64,000 bases of DNA from NCBI GenBank assembly GCA_001600455.1, contig BCKC01000002.1, positions 4,168,171 through 4,232,170 on the forward strand. Direction: 5' to 3'. Positions 24,235 through 37,524 of the stretch are shown piece after piece. Numbering within the stretch: the first letter of the stretch is position 1; every line of letters starts with the position of its first letter. The translations under genes were made by a program, and so were the position numbers. The DNA comes from Endocalyx cinctus (lineage: Eukaryota > Ascomycota > Sordariomycetes > Amphisphaeriales > Apiosporaceae). The notes beneath the pieces are model-generated. The model saw only the letters and a program-made list of their open reading frames with translations, made no database searches and was not told the origin of the DNA.

Positions 24235-26878
24235 CAGATACGTATACGTATACGTTTTTGGTCTCGTCGGTTTCCCTCCAAGCTGACGAAAGGACCGGTC
24301 AAGACCACGCCACCGAGCAAACGGACGGAGGTGAAGGAATGTCTTCAATTCTAGAATCTCGTTTTATAACGAGAGACCGAGTACTTTGCATTTGTTATGG
24401 TATCTTTACCAAGTACGGAGTATATAATATATCAGAAGTTGTGCAAATTTATATACTTAGCTTCGCAAAAAGTGGACACAGTTCAGGGCTGGGCTCGCGG
24501 TAAAAGCGGCGTGGCTGAGACGAGAGGGCCAAATCGATACAAGTTGGTACATAGTCTCATACATAGTACATCTCAATTGGAGAAAGAAACGAAGCCGTAG
24601 GATGCCCAGGTAGTCAATCGTTTAAGAGAGTCATTTATGACTAACGACTGGTCAATGGTTGAATTACCAGGTCAGGTACAACTAGAGGAGCAAGCAAATA
24701 ATAAGACGGAATTTATTTTCAGATAATTACAGCACGGAGTAGAGGGGATTTGCTAGGTTCGTAACTAAAACTTGTTGACCAGTCCTATTCCATTAACCAT
24801 CCTAGGCAGTTAGATTCATACATTTCATCTATATGATGCTGTTTCTCATGCAGGAATAGGGAGGTGTATCGAATTTTGTATGTGTGGTTGTACGAGGGAA
24901 ACAGAGAGATGGAAAATAAGAAGAAAAAAAGGGGTAGGACAAGTATACATACATTTCATATCTCTTCTTTTTTCTTTTTTCTTATACTTGGGAATCGTTT
25001 CAACTTTGAATCCCTCCCAGGGTATTTTACTTATATGTGCTTGCTTATTCAATTCGTCAGAAGAGTTATTATATATATATACCTTAGGTAGGTAGGTACT
25101 TAGTATAGCTATATATAATATATATTGATGACTAGGTAAAGATTAAGTAGGATCTAAATGTAAATATAAATACTGAATAGTTCTGCCGAGCTTCGTTAAT
25201 AACTCATTCGTATTGAGGGTAAACTACTAGGAATCTCTAAAGAACTGGAGGCGTGGCCCGTTGTTTCAACTCTAGACTATGTCATCTGTATATTTTTATG
25301 CCTTTGTTCTATTCTTCTCCAGGCCTGTATAATTACATCTTTAGTACTTACGGTGGACGTAGGTAGTATACGTGACCCACCTCTTTAGCATATACACTAC
25401 GTAAGTAAGTACCTAAACAGCTAACCTACTTCTAAGTAAATAGGTACCTACCGTAGTAGAAACACGTATATGTGTACAGATCCAAGGATATTTCTACTTA
25501 GAATATTTACTTTTACTTATCAACCAGTACCTAATAAACGTCTAAATTATCACCTTATTTTCATGTATTTTCATGTATTTCTACTAAATTATTTGTTCTG
25601 TACTTATGTAACCAACTACCGTGTGGACACCCCACCCAGGACTGCCAGGAGTAAATGATAATTAAGTAGGGTAGCTAGGAAAGAAAGCAAGCCTGTCTTT
25701 TTTCTTTTCCTACTCCTCTCCTGAATTGACAGATTGGGAACGAGAACTCCATCTTTACCTTCACTCCACATCTGCTCATCCGCCTCCTAATTTTTAAAAC
25801 TAAATAGAGATCCAAAAAAATACTACCCTCCTTATTCTATCTACCTCACCTCTACTACACTTGTTTGTCTTTTTTTTTTTTCCTTTCTTATTTTTTTTTT
25901 AACTTCTTCTTTTTTTGCCTCTTCTCCAGGCTCTTATTACCTTTTCTCAACTTTGCCTCATCTAACATTAGATATAACCAAATCACTAATGGAGCCTGTA
26001 TATTGATCTGACCCGTTTTTTAACTTGTTTATTTCTGTGTATGCTGGTGGTCAATCCATTTCTTTTTCCCTTACCTGTTTGACCTCGTCTCCACCGGGTT
26101 TTTCAGTTCTTCGAATTTAAACGAACAAGTATTATACAATATTACCTATGAGAAAAATTATCTGATTCCGAGAGATTCAGAAAAAAAAGAGAAAGAGAAG
26201 AAGAAAAAAAAAAGAAAGAAAGAAAAGAAAGAAAGCAAAAGAGAGCAAAAAGAGAGAGAGAGACTGAACCTGTTCAACTATTATATACATATTGGTTCCT
26301 GGTGAGGTCGTAATTCTGTGGTTTCCTTTTTTTTTTTTTTTTTTTTTTTTAACGTCTAGACGTTCTTCTCCACGGTTCACCAAAAACTTTTCGACCTCGA
26401 TTTCGACTTCGACATTCCTTCTTATTATTCAATTACTTTTTTTTTTTTTTTAAATACTTATTGTATTGTTATTATTTCGAACTCCCTTGACAGGTCGCAC
26501 TATTTCGAAAAAAAAAAGATTAATTCTTCGACACTGTCCCGGTCGGTCACCTCAATTGTAATTGCACCAGATTATTATTATTATAATCTCTGGCCATTAT
26601 TACTTTCAGTACTTCTCACATTCCTTTTTTCAACCAATTCTTCCCCGACCCGGTGTGTGACGATATAATACCCGACCGTTGTCCTTCCTAACTTCGAGTA
26701 TTCGATAAAAAAAGATTCGAACGATATCGCATCATTCGACATACCACGTCGGTCAAATTGACTATACACGTCCTCTACGACTTTCTTATTGCAGCGAGTC
26801 GTATCACCCTATAGAAACTCATCTGTGGAGAGTTCTAATTACCCCCTCTCCATATGAGGGTTGGATGAATAATCGATA

Positions 26879-29800
26879 ATGTCAAGTACTAGATCTGAAC
26901 ACTTAAATATTGGCTTCCCTACACAATCTGCCAACGGTCAACGCTCGACCTCGCCAACTGCCAATATATCCCCCAACGAGTCTACTGGAGCTGCCCCTAT
27001 TAGATCTCCATTCGGAATATCAGGCGTCATGAATCCTGCTGGCAAGATGGCAGGTACTACGCGATCTGGGGCTGGCTCTCCGTCGCATGATACTGCCGGT
27101 TCCAATAGACTTTTCTCCAAGAGGTAAATTTTCCAACTTTTTTTTTTTCCTGTCTTTCTTATATTTTCTGGCCTACAAAAATGGTAAAAAAGACTATTAC
27201 TAATACTTTTTGCAAAATAAAGAGCTCGGGAAATACAAGCTCAAGAAGGTTTGCCACTAAACCCGTGGGGTGGACCACCCACCAGCGGAAATTCTACACC
27301 TCTACGAGAAAATATCCCCGAGTCTCCAACCGATGGATTCCCGGATTTCGCACAGCTACCCACCTCTGATGCCCTACCTTCGACGAGGCGTGCGCGAGCC
27401 GGCACCGTCCCTTCTCGCTTCCCGGCTGCTCCCATCGGAAATGGAATGCTCAATGTCCCAACTACCCTCTCCTCTCAAACTTCTAGACCATCTCCCTCCC
27501 AAAGTCCCTTCAATAAAACCCCGTCACCAGGTTTGACCGAGAGTTCTGACGCTCCCCGCTCGTCTACTCTCCTGTCCCGGCTTCGTGCTGGCTCGATGCC
27601 GCAACGTAGTCCATTTGGCCCTGGTGCTAGCTCACCTTTCGGTCCCTCGATTTTCAGCACGTGGAACCCGACCGGTCGCGACAGAGGTAATACTCTGGCA
27701 AGTATTGCAAGTATTGGATCCAACGGACCTAGCTCCCCGACCCAATCCGCCATGTCGAAAGATACGGCAGGTGAGAATGACGTTCATATGAGAACTCTAG
27801 ATTACCTTGGACTGGCCGAAACGCCGCAGCCTGCACGTGCTCAACTAGCTACGCCCTACTTCCCTGGACTTGCTGACTACACCAAGCAAGCAAATCGGTT
27901 CCGATCCTACTCTGTCAACAATAAGGACAAGTACGCGGACGAGGAAGACGACTATGAAGATGACATGGTCCTAGAGAGCCAGTATGCTGCCCATCTCCAA
28001 GATCAACTCGCGGCTACGAACGCCGCCATTCATAGTCACAACTTGGCCGTCCAGAGTCTTCAGTCTTTGGCCTCGCAAGCCTCGGTTACCCGACCGCGTG
28101 CGCGCACCGCGGGCGTTTTAGACCTCCAGGGCACCGGATCAAGACTCATGCGCAATTACTACCCCACCCAATCGCGTCTCGACAGCTCCATTACGGCTGC
28201 CGATATTCGACTGCCTGACGAGAAAGATTTTGATGACCTTCCCACCGCCGTTGCCGCGATGAACCTCGGAAGATCAAGCAGCCGCAACAATGGCCTCTTG
28301 ACGGCGGAGGAAGCCGGTCTTGAAGGTCCCACAAGTGCATTGTGGCTAGGAAGCATTCCGACTTCGACTACAACGTCTACTTTAACAGAGATGTTCAAGT
28401 CGTACGGTCCCATCCTATCTGCTAGAGTCTTGACCCACAAGAACTGTGGTTTTGTCAACTTCGAAAGAGTCGACAGCGCGATTGCTGCTAAGGCGAGTAT
28501 GAATGGGAAGGAAATCTTCCCGGGAGCGGGCCCAATTCGAATCAACTTTGCTAAGCCGCCTTCTGCTTCTAACACGCCTGGCCATGACGGTGTTTTCCCA
28601 AGTCCCAGCCCTGACCCATTCGCCAAGAACCAAGAGGCTTCGACATCTGGCGCGGCCGCCGCAGTCGGAGAGAACTCGAGTGCGGTTTCGAGCTCACCTA
28701 ACGCCGCTCCAGTTGTACCACCTCTTCGTGATATGACCAGTGATATCCTCACCATCGTTAAATCCTTCGGAGCTACGGATGAGGATACCTTTAGGATCTC
28801 CCACAGCCTTCAGTCTGCAATCCAGTTTACCAACTTCATCGACGAAATTCCTCCAATCCGCGAGCCTACCCACACTCGAGTTCACGATGCGCCCAAGCTT
28901 CGAGATATCCGAAAGCGTATCGATAACCAGAGCTTGTCGCAAGCCGAGATAGAAAGCATTGCCGTCGATATGCTCCCTGAAATTGCGGAGTTGTCTTCAG
29001 ATTACCTTGGAAATACCGTCGTCCAGAAGCTCTTCGAGCACTGCTCTGATGACCTCCGAGATGCCATGATGGCGGAGATTGCACCCCACATGGCAGAGAT
29101 CGGTATCCACAAGAACGGTACCTGGGCGGCACAAAAGATCATCGACGTCTGCAAGACTCCCCACCAGATGACCCTAATTGTTGAGCACGTAAGGCCATAC
29201 ACTGTCCCGTTATTCTTAGATCAGTATGGAAACTACGTTCTACAAGGATGCCTGAAGTTTGGTGCCCCTTTCAACGATTTCATTTTCGAGACTATGCTCA
29301 GCAAGATGTGGGAAGTTGCTCAGGGTAGGTACGGTGCCCGAGCTATGCGGGCTTGTCTTGAGAGCCACCACTCGACTAAAGAACAACAACGTATGCTCGC
29401 GGCCGCTATTGCTTTGCACAGTGTTCAGCTTGCTACCAACGCTAACGGGGCACTCTTATTAACGTGGTTCCTCGACACATGTACCTTCCCGCAGCGACGC
29501 AATGTCTTGGCTCCTCAGCTTGTCCCGTATCTTGTACACCTTTGCACTCACAAGGTTGCTTATCTTACCGTCCTGAAGGTTATCAACCAGAAAGCTGAAG
29601 CCGAAGCTCGCGATACTATTCTCAAGGCTCTTTTCTTCTCTCCTAAAGATCAAGTTCTAGAAGCTATTCTCAGCGATCACGCTTGCGGCGCAACACTCAT
29701 CTTCAAGGTTTTAACGACGCCCTTCTTTGACGAGAGCATTCGAAGCCAGGTTGTGGAAAATGTGAAGAGCGTTCTAATCCGCATCAAGGCACAAGCAAAC

Positions 29801-30475
29801 CAGGGTTACAAGCGACTGATGGATGAGGTTGGTCTGTCTACCAGGAGCGGTGGTGGTGTCGGATCCCGGGATCACTCCGTCGGCAAAAACGCACCAAACG
29901 AGAGACAGCGACCGGCCTCGCGACAAGCACAGGCTAACGCTGCTGCGGCACAGCAAAACTCGCAGTACAATGGCCAATACATGAACCCGTTGAACCCTGC
30001 TAATGCCCCGTCAAACTTCGACATGGTTGGCTTCCCGTCATCTCGGAGTGAGAGCGTCGAGCCGCCGATGCCGGGTTACAACTCGTACGGATCTCAAGGA
30101 CAGATGTTTAACCCTTCTAGCGGATCCATGCCGCCGGCCAATCTCCAGCAGATGCAATACCAACAGAACATGCTTTCGCGAGGCGCGCCGGGAATGAACA
30201 ACTACTACCCGCCTATGCAGTCAGGATTCGGAAACTATAACAACGCTAACTCGTCGATGGATCAGTACCGCGGAACGAACGCGGCGAACGGAAGCCCGGT
30301 CCAGCCTCCTGGCGCGCCGGCCGGTTTTGCGCCCCCCGGATTCGGCATGAACATGGGAAATTATGGATACGGCAACGGAATGCAGAACATGCCATACATG
30401 CCGGAGCAGCAGCCTGTTAACTCCAGGCGAGGACGCGTAGGTCAACCCGCTCGGAAGAGAACCCCCAGGTCGTGA
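26879..30475 (+). CDS. RRM plus Pumilio-repeat (PUF) RNA-binding protein, Jsn1/Puf2-like
   Basis: Exons 26879-27123 and 27223-30475 join in phase to 1165 aa. The N-terminal ~450 residues are Ser/Pro/Thr-rich and disordered, with a basic/Ser SKRARE patch across the intron. A single RRM lies at about 453-527 (ALWLGSIPTS as RNP2-like strand, NCGFVNFERVDSA as RNP1-like). PUF repeats run from about 640 to 945, with recognisable units such as GNTVVQKLFEH, NGTWAAQKII and QYGNYVLQGCL. The C-terminus is Gln/Asn/Met/Gly-rich and ends in an Arg/Lys cluster. An RRM in front of PUF repeats is the architecture of yeast Jsn1 (Puf1) and Puf2, which bind mRNAs of membrane and mitochondrial proteins. Codon usage is typical of an expressed gene. 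The leader upstream is long and pyrimidine-rich. Confidence 0.93.
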
Positions 30476-32697
30476 AGACGTAGTGCTGATAGTTTTGAAC
30501 CAGAGATGATCAAACCTGCCGTTTCATCTTCTGCGGTTCGCGTTGCCTGGTTTGAATTCAATTTCGTTATGCAGCTATGGGATATTAGTTTAGCTAAGTG
30601 GTTTGTTTACTGTGGTTTATTCTGAGTTACGGAGCAATACAGGGAGCAGGAATTTGGTTGGTGTTTGAGTTGTCTGTTCTGGGAGACTCGTCACCTATCT
30701 GTTTCATTTTTTGTCGTACAGGGCAGGGGACCATGACGGCATTTCCTGGCTTCTTATAAAAAAAAGTTGAGCATTACCATTCGTTGAATGATGAATAGGG
30801 ACATTCTACTGGTGTTGATGTTCTCTTATATCTTCTTTTCTCTTGGACTATATTGCCCGTTATTCTCGTCTGGATGAGTTGACTCGGGCGGGAATGTCCT
30901 CCTTTCCCCCACATGGACTCTCGTTTCGTGGAGCAGTGGCGGATGATTGTCTCCCTTATTTTTCGTCTTCTTTCCTTCATGAGATGACTTGACGGTGTAT
31001 GTTTTCATTGTTTTTTTTTCTAACGTGGTTAAGAAGGCCGGCCTTAGCGGGCTATAAGCGAAATGTATGTTTAACAACTATAAAGAAACCACGAAGCGAA
31101 AATAAGAAAAAGAACAAAAAAAAAGAGGGAAATATATAGAAGTGAAGGGACAAAAAAAAAAGATATGAACACGCCAAGGCAAGATGAGACGAGATAAAAG
31201 AGGATAAAACTACCTTGATCCTCACTCGGATAGGATATCAATTTTAAGCCGAAGCGATGATCATCTCTATTCTATTATTATTATTCTTCTTCTTCTTCTT
31301 ACTACTGCTGTCGTTGGTATAAGGAGAGAACAGAGGGAAAAGGAAGATGAGGTGATGCTACTTCGTAACAAAAAAAAAAAAAAAAAGAAAAAAGAGAGAA
31401 GAGAGAAGAGATGAGAGAATTAGTTGTAGTCGTAGTAAATCAATTTAGGAAATATACTTAGGCAAAAACTTCAACGTTTGTTCAACGTTTGTTCAACGTT
31501 TGGTATTGCGATGCTGCTGAAGTCGTTTCGTATAGTATATGTAGAATCTTTTTTTTCTAGATATGAAAGTTATGAACTTAAATATGTAGGACATACAAGA
31601 CCTCACAATATATAGCTACACTATCACCTAGGATAAATGTCAAAAAAAATACACACAATTTAGTTTAATCAATATTCTCATTATACTTTCACCACCACTA
31701 CTTCATAGACGGAGGGGTAGGGGCAAACTATCTCTGTAGGTATTTCTCTCTCTCTCTCTCTATCCTTCATTGAGACACTCTCTCTTCATCACGTCCACAC
31801 CTCTCTTTCTCTTAAAACTTTCTTTCTCTCTTCTTCTCTTTCTTCCATATTCCCCCTTCCTATCGGGTTTATCATCTCTTGCAATCATCTTAAGAAAGCA
31901 TTTGCGTAGGTGGTTTTTTTTTTTTTATTTGGACCCTACTGCTCTAAGAACGAATGAAAGGAATTAAAAAAACAACAAAAACAAAAACAAATAACGAAGA
32001 AAAAAAGAGAAGAGGAAAAAACAATATAAGGGAAAAAAACCTTGTTGTCCGGATTTTGCGTAGTTTGGTAAGGGGGACAGAAGAAGAGAGGGAAAAAAAG
32101 AAAAAAGTCCCAGATACAGACAGGACCTCCTCCCCAAAGATGGAAGAGTAAAAAAAAAAAAAAAAAAGAGAGAAGGAAAATTGTAATAGGAAACAAACGC
32201 CATTTCGTCCCAAGTCCCTTAGATAATCGTTTCTTCGAAATGGGTCGATGATGTGATCGTTCTTATGTAGAAGATTTCGTGCTTTAGGTATCTTTTCCGC
32301 CTCTAGTGATACAATGTTCTCACAAAAACATGGGAGTCGTGGTAAACCCACTCATCCCATTGCTATACTTGCTGGGGTTTTTCTTTCTTTCTTATTTTCA
32401 TGTTTTTTATTTGGGTGTCCTCCGTAGAAGTAGAGTTGGTTGTAATAAACCTTGGTGATCGTGATACACTATGACCTGTGCTGATCAAAGTAGGAGGTAG
32501 ACAAACGGACGGGACTAGATGAGTCTGTGTCGAGAACATGTAATAGTAGAATCCTGACTAGCTGAAATAGTTGCGCTCAGCATGATCACGGCATCCCAAC
32601 GCATCCCAGTATATGCGAAGGTAGTTGGACACTTGAGTCGAATAAAACAAAGATTATTATGAAGAGGAAATGAAGAAATATAGGTGCGACAAGACTC
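30476..32697. other. Convergent spacer between PUF and PHD genes
   Basis: It holds the two 3' flanks. It is rich in homopolymers: A runs near 31371-31386 and 32152-32167, and a strongly A/G-biased plus strand at about 31960-32190. It contains a (CT)n run at about 31745-31760 and an 11-bp tandem triplet at 31470-31502. Frames of 80-135 codons on the minus strand are Phe/Leu homopolymer artefacts of the poly-purine tract. No gene is called. Confidence 0.5.
31470..31502. repeat. 11-bp tandem repeat, three copies
   Basis: Three perfect head-to-tail copies of TTCAACGTTTG, each containing the palindrome AACGTT. It lies in non-coding DNA downstream of the PUF gene. Confidence 0.9.
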
Positions 32698-35600
32698 TTA
32701 ATCGACGTCCATGGCAGTCTCACCCAAGGTTACCGTGGGGGCCTCGACTTTAATGACATCGTCGCCGGCGTTCGAATCTGCAACAACCGTGTTATGGTCA
32801 TTCTCATTGATCGTCCCAAGATCACCGTGAGAGCTGGCAGGTGTCAAAGCGTTGGTCATTGCCGACGAGTTTATGCTGCTGTTTGATGTCTCCGGACCGA
32901 TACCGGTATGAATAGCGGGAGGGGATCCTGAAGCATTGGTCTTCTCCTTGAGAAGCTTCGTGATAGTCTCCTTTAGCGATTCTGCACTCGCCAGCATAGC
33001 CTGCAGAGACGACACCTCGGCCGAGGCTAGATCCTGAGATGAGAGACGAGCAGAAGCTCCTTGCGTCACCATGGACATGACCGTAGGGTTAACCTGAGAC
33101 TATAAAGCGTCAATATATAATGATACTCAAGTTTATGTGACGGATACGACTTACCAGCAGAGTCTGGGCAAGAGGATTGGTGTCATGAGTAGCGCCCTGG
33201 GCCATCTGAGTGAGAGCCAACGCTGCTTGCTGTTCCCCGATGCTTATGGCTTCGGGTGCAATAGACGGAGCAAGAGAGCTGGGCCGATCGTGCATCGAGA
33301 TGAACCCTTTGTTCAGACGACGGTTCAAGCGTTCCTGGCGTTTTTGTTTGATACTACAACAGTAAGCATGATTGAAGCTCTTGAGGGAAGGGATAATAAA
33401 GACTTACGCAGCGATGAAATCTCGTTTGATGCCTCTCTCAGACACCCGAGTGATACGACCGTAGGCTCGGTCTGAACCCCACGCCCGGCTGTTCTCTTCG
33501 TCGGAGTCGTCATTAATAACCTCGATATATCCATTATTAGACAGACCACGGGTGTATGCCTGGTTGATGGGGGGTGCATTCTTGATCTTGCGGTAGCGGT
33601 GAGCAGGTGCCAATCTCTCGGGAAGGTTGGCAAGTTCGTCGTCTACATGAGCAGGACAACGCCAGGTTCTGAGGACGGTCGAGCCACTCAATGGGGGATC
33701 CACGCAGTCCAGGTGCCAGTGAAGACCACAGACGGAACAAGTAATGATGGGACGGGTATCCCCAGTGCCCATCAGGCAATGGTGACATAGGACGGCTTCA
33801 TTGTTGGCATCGCGAAGCTTGTAGAAATCAAATTGCTCATCGGCAGACTTCTTTGATCTAATAGATCTGTGTGTAAGTATTTGTCTGGAGAGTCGTAACT
33901 GCGAAAGAAAGAAAGAAAAAAAAAAGTAAAGAAATAACATACTTCGGCTTTGGAGGGACAATCTCCTCGTATTCGCCCTCAGGACCTGTCTTGACACCTT
34001 CGAAATAATCTCTTATATCTTCCGGTAGACCGAAAGAACGAGGGTTCTTACGTGTCAATTCGGAAATAAGAAGGCTGAAGGGGCCGGTCGACTTGCTGTT
34101 ATTACTGGAGGCGGAGAATGGATAGTATCGCACTTTGCATTCGTTACAGTACCACTCATCTGGCATATGATTCTCATTCATAGGGGGATCAATGCATAGA
34201 AAGTGGAAGGAATAATGACATCCATCGCAACAGACGAGATCTCCGTTCCCTCCGCAGGTATAACAGGCGTCGTCATTATCGTCCTGTGAGAAGTTAGTCA
34301 GCAAATTGGAGGGTGTGGGATCGACCGCATAGTGCGAATTTCGGCAAAAGCGGTAATTTCAAACATCGCCACTATAAGTGAAAAGATGTGGGCATGGTAA
34401 TTTTGGTCTTTTCGTCTTTTGGCCCGGGACATTTCTTGTTCCAGGATTACGAAGACAGGGAAATACCGCCTTCATTTATTTCCGTGCAAAAATAAAATGA
34501 GATAAAAAAAAAAACAAAGGGATTTAGGTATCGCGAAAAGAAAATTTTGTAACTAACCTGATTCTGTGGTGCAGTATTACCCACCGGACTGGGCCTCTCG
34601 ACACCGCTGCTACGTGGAATTCCCGCAGAAGTGCCTTTTTTCTTCATCGGTCTGTGATGTAGTGAAGATGCATTTGTTAGTAAATTTTGATAGCTGATGC
34701 GAATACAAATTGATTGAAAACTTTGATTTGATGCTCTCGTGTTTTGTTTTTCGGGTCGTTTGGATCGAAATGCATCACATCACATTCGATCAAAGTACAT
34801 TTAATTGGTGCCACATTGCCACATTGCCAGGTCTCGCTCGTGCCAGCACAACAGGCCAGCTTCGGGCAATCCTCATACAAAGTGAAAAATAAACAAGATA
34901 GATGAAAATAAACAATAAGCGAAATAAGAAATAAAGAGATATACATACGAAGTCTTGACTCGTAAACCGCCACGAGGCTTTTTGCTAGATCGCGGGTTTG
35001 ATGGTGTCGCTGCACGAGAGTTTCGTGCCGATGAAGATTCCTGGTCGAATCTGAAAGCGTTCGTGGTGGGAGAGATAGAATCATCAAGATCATCATTATT
35101 TCGCTTAGCAGCTCGAGCCGCTCTCGATGACAGAGCTGGTGTTCGCACCGGCCGAAGAATATGCTCGGGCGGCGGTGGAGGCGGCAGATTAAACTCCTCA
35201 ACTTCGGCTTCTTCGAGTTGGCGATCGAGAGAAGATGATCTGATGCAACTTTCTAAAGTTACCGCTGCCGTCACATCATGGCCTTCAGCTCGCTTTTCGA
35301 TCTTCTTTTGAAGGACAGCCTGATTGGAGGTGTCTAGAGGACCGTGTTTACTCTCAAACTTAATAGAACCAGGTTGATTTCGCTGAGAACGAGTTGACGA
35401 TTGAGTTGAATGATTTGATTGACCGTTTGTAGTGACGGTTGTGGTGGCTGGCATGCTCGCATCTCTGGAGCGAGAGGAAATGGCAGGGTTTGGCGAAGAT
35501 GAAGAAGTAGGATGGTTGGACGATACTTTTTGCTTCTTGGGGGGTCTCGTACGCTGTTTGGTGATTGGCTGATTTTCACTGGCTGGGACCTGCGCATGGC

Positions 35601-37524
35601 TCGGCTGATCCGCCGTCGGACTAGAACGAGAAAGCGAAACACCACCATCTCCCCCAGTTGCATTCGCATCTGCATCTGGATCGACACTTAAGTCTTCATC
35701 CACATGACCCATGTATTCGTCAAAATTCTCCGGAACATCGTCCGGAACTGAAGATAACGATGAAGAACTACTGACAGATCCGGAACGAGTCGAACGGGTC
35801 CTCTTTCGATTCGGAGACTTCTTTGGCGATTTATGGGCCGATTTCACCGCTAACTTGATAGGCGATTTATTCGCGTTTTGTTTGTCGCCCTGCTCAGTTT
35901 GATGGTTTTCCTTGTCAATCAGGACTTCGTCGGGAAGGCTCAAAATGACCTTGCTCTTGTCATCCTCGTTCTCGTCGGCATTATGATCGACATCGATGCT
36001 GCCATTTACCTCATTTGCCACATTTACCACAGGTACAGGATGAGCTGGCTGGGGTGCCGGGGTTGGTGTAAGATTCGTATGACCATGATTGGCACCATCC
36101 GTTTCTCCATCAATTTTCAGCTTCTTGCTGACATGACCATCAAAATCACGATCTACTACCGATTCTCGAGAAGGAGTAGATAGATCCATCCTGATGAGAT
36201 TCGCGTAAGGTGCGACCTTTGGCTTCTGCGGCGTAAAGTCTTGACCAGGAGTGGGCGGAACAAAGTATTGACGAGCTTTGTTATCTTTCCTGCCTTCTTT
36301 CTTCTTTAGATTGATCACGCGATTAAATTCTTGAATGGTTTCGATGTCAGCTCTTTGGTGATAAATATCTTCTATCATAGAAATGAAGGTAGGATTTGAT
36401 GAGTTTTCATCGTAGAGTAATCGTAGAGCCCAAGCAGTAGGATAGCGAAAATGTCGAAGAGCTTCGTCTACGGCAGACTCCACAACTTTGTCGGCAAGTT
36501 CTTTATCCTCTGGCTCTCTCGCTCGTGGTGTCATTAGGAAACTTGAAGGTGCGGATGCACGGACAGGTGATGAATGAGTAGGTAAGGAAGGAGTAGGTGT
36601 AGGTGTAGGACTGGGACGTGCGCTGCGACGCCTAATTGAATGGCGACGAGTACTGGTGGTAGGTGTGTTTTTTATGTTGTCAAGTGAATGATTGTGAATT
36701 TCTGATAAATTGTTGGGCACTTTGTGCTGATGGTTATTATAATTATTTGTGTTGGTAATAGAATTGTGGGAAGTAGGAGTAGGGGTAGAAGTGGAATAAG
36801 AGGGAACAGTAGTGGTGGTAGAGGGAATAGTAGTAGTACTAGTAGAAGGAATAGTAGTACTATGTGAATGAGGCAGTCTCGATTGTTTGGGTGCGTATTC
36901 CTCTCCCTGATTTTGCTCTTGACTTCGATTTTGACCAATAGCTTGGCCTGAAATTGATGAGTCAAAATCAGGCTTCGCAGGCGAATGATTCTGCGTGGAA
37001 GTTGATCGCAAGACCTCTGTGGTGTTTTCTGCCTCAGGTAAATCTTCGGCAGATTTTCTAGAGGTCCGAGGTGTGCAGGAATCAAATCTGGAGGTTGGTG
37101 TTTGTACCGAAGGTGCAGGTGGAGGTGTCGCATTTGACGAAGCTGTTACGGCGGAAGATTTTTTCAGAACAATCCTCTTGACACCACCCGAAGTACCCGT
37201 ACTGCATCCTGTCGAAGCATTATTACCAGCGCCTGGACTTGCACCCATATTCGACAACGGTTCCCCGGCAATAATATTATGTCTCTTTGCCAAATTTCCT
37301 TTTGGAAGAGTTCCTAGAGGCGCCATATTTTCTAAAACACCACCTCTGATCAATCCAGCATCTTGAAAACTCGGTTTATTCTGGACTGGTGGCTCCAACC
37401 AACGTTGCATGAAGTTTCGCTGACTGTCTGTAACAGCACCCCGATTATTACCATTTCCAGATGGTGAACTCGAAAGATTAAGTGGACTAGAAAATCGCGA
37501 TCGTGATGCTCTCGAATTCGACAT
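32698..37524 (-). CDS. Double PHD-finger chromatin protein, Rco1-like (Rpd3S/Clr6 complex II)
   Basis: Six exons (37524-34949, 34651-34558, 34283-33943, 33866-33408, 33353-33155, 33099-32698) join in phase to 1356 aa. The first ~890 residues are low-complexity (Ser/Thr/Pro/Asn) with basic KKPR-like patches and a modest ordered block near 390-470. PHD1 starts at about 896 with CYTCGGNGDLVCCDGCHYSFH and the ending WYCNEC. PHD2 follows about 110 residues later (CHHCLMGTGDTRPIITC, HLDCVDPPL, WRCPAH). Two such PHD fingers with this spacing match Rco1 of yeast and Cph1 of fission yeast. These are subunits of the Rpd3S deacetylase complex that bind histone H3 tails and suppress cryptic transcription in gene bodies (family knowledge). 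Introns 1 and 2 are long for this locus (297 and 274 nt). The last exon has two in-frame acceptors 6 nt apart. Confidence 0.85.

Larger units (their letters stand above)
21737..26878. other. 5.1-kb gene-poor AT-rich interval
   Basis: No intact gene was recognised. It holds two decayed elements (tRNA-like at about 23743-23812, kinase-like at about 24040-24234), TAGGTAC-word clusters at about 25080-25110 and 25360-25460, and a long pyrimidine/purine-asymmetric region at 25860-26460. That region includes an A/G-rich stretch at about 26178-26265 and T runs near 26330-26350 and 26440. The last kilobase is probably the promoter and leader of the Pumilio gene. The other short frames show no domain. 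Confidence 0.5.

Noticed and set aside
31936..32351. Minus-strand Phe/Leu-rich frames that look like membrane helices
   Set aside because: They are translations of a purine-rich tract (A/G runs) with no conserved motif.
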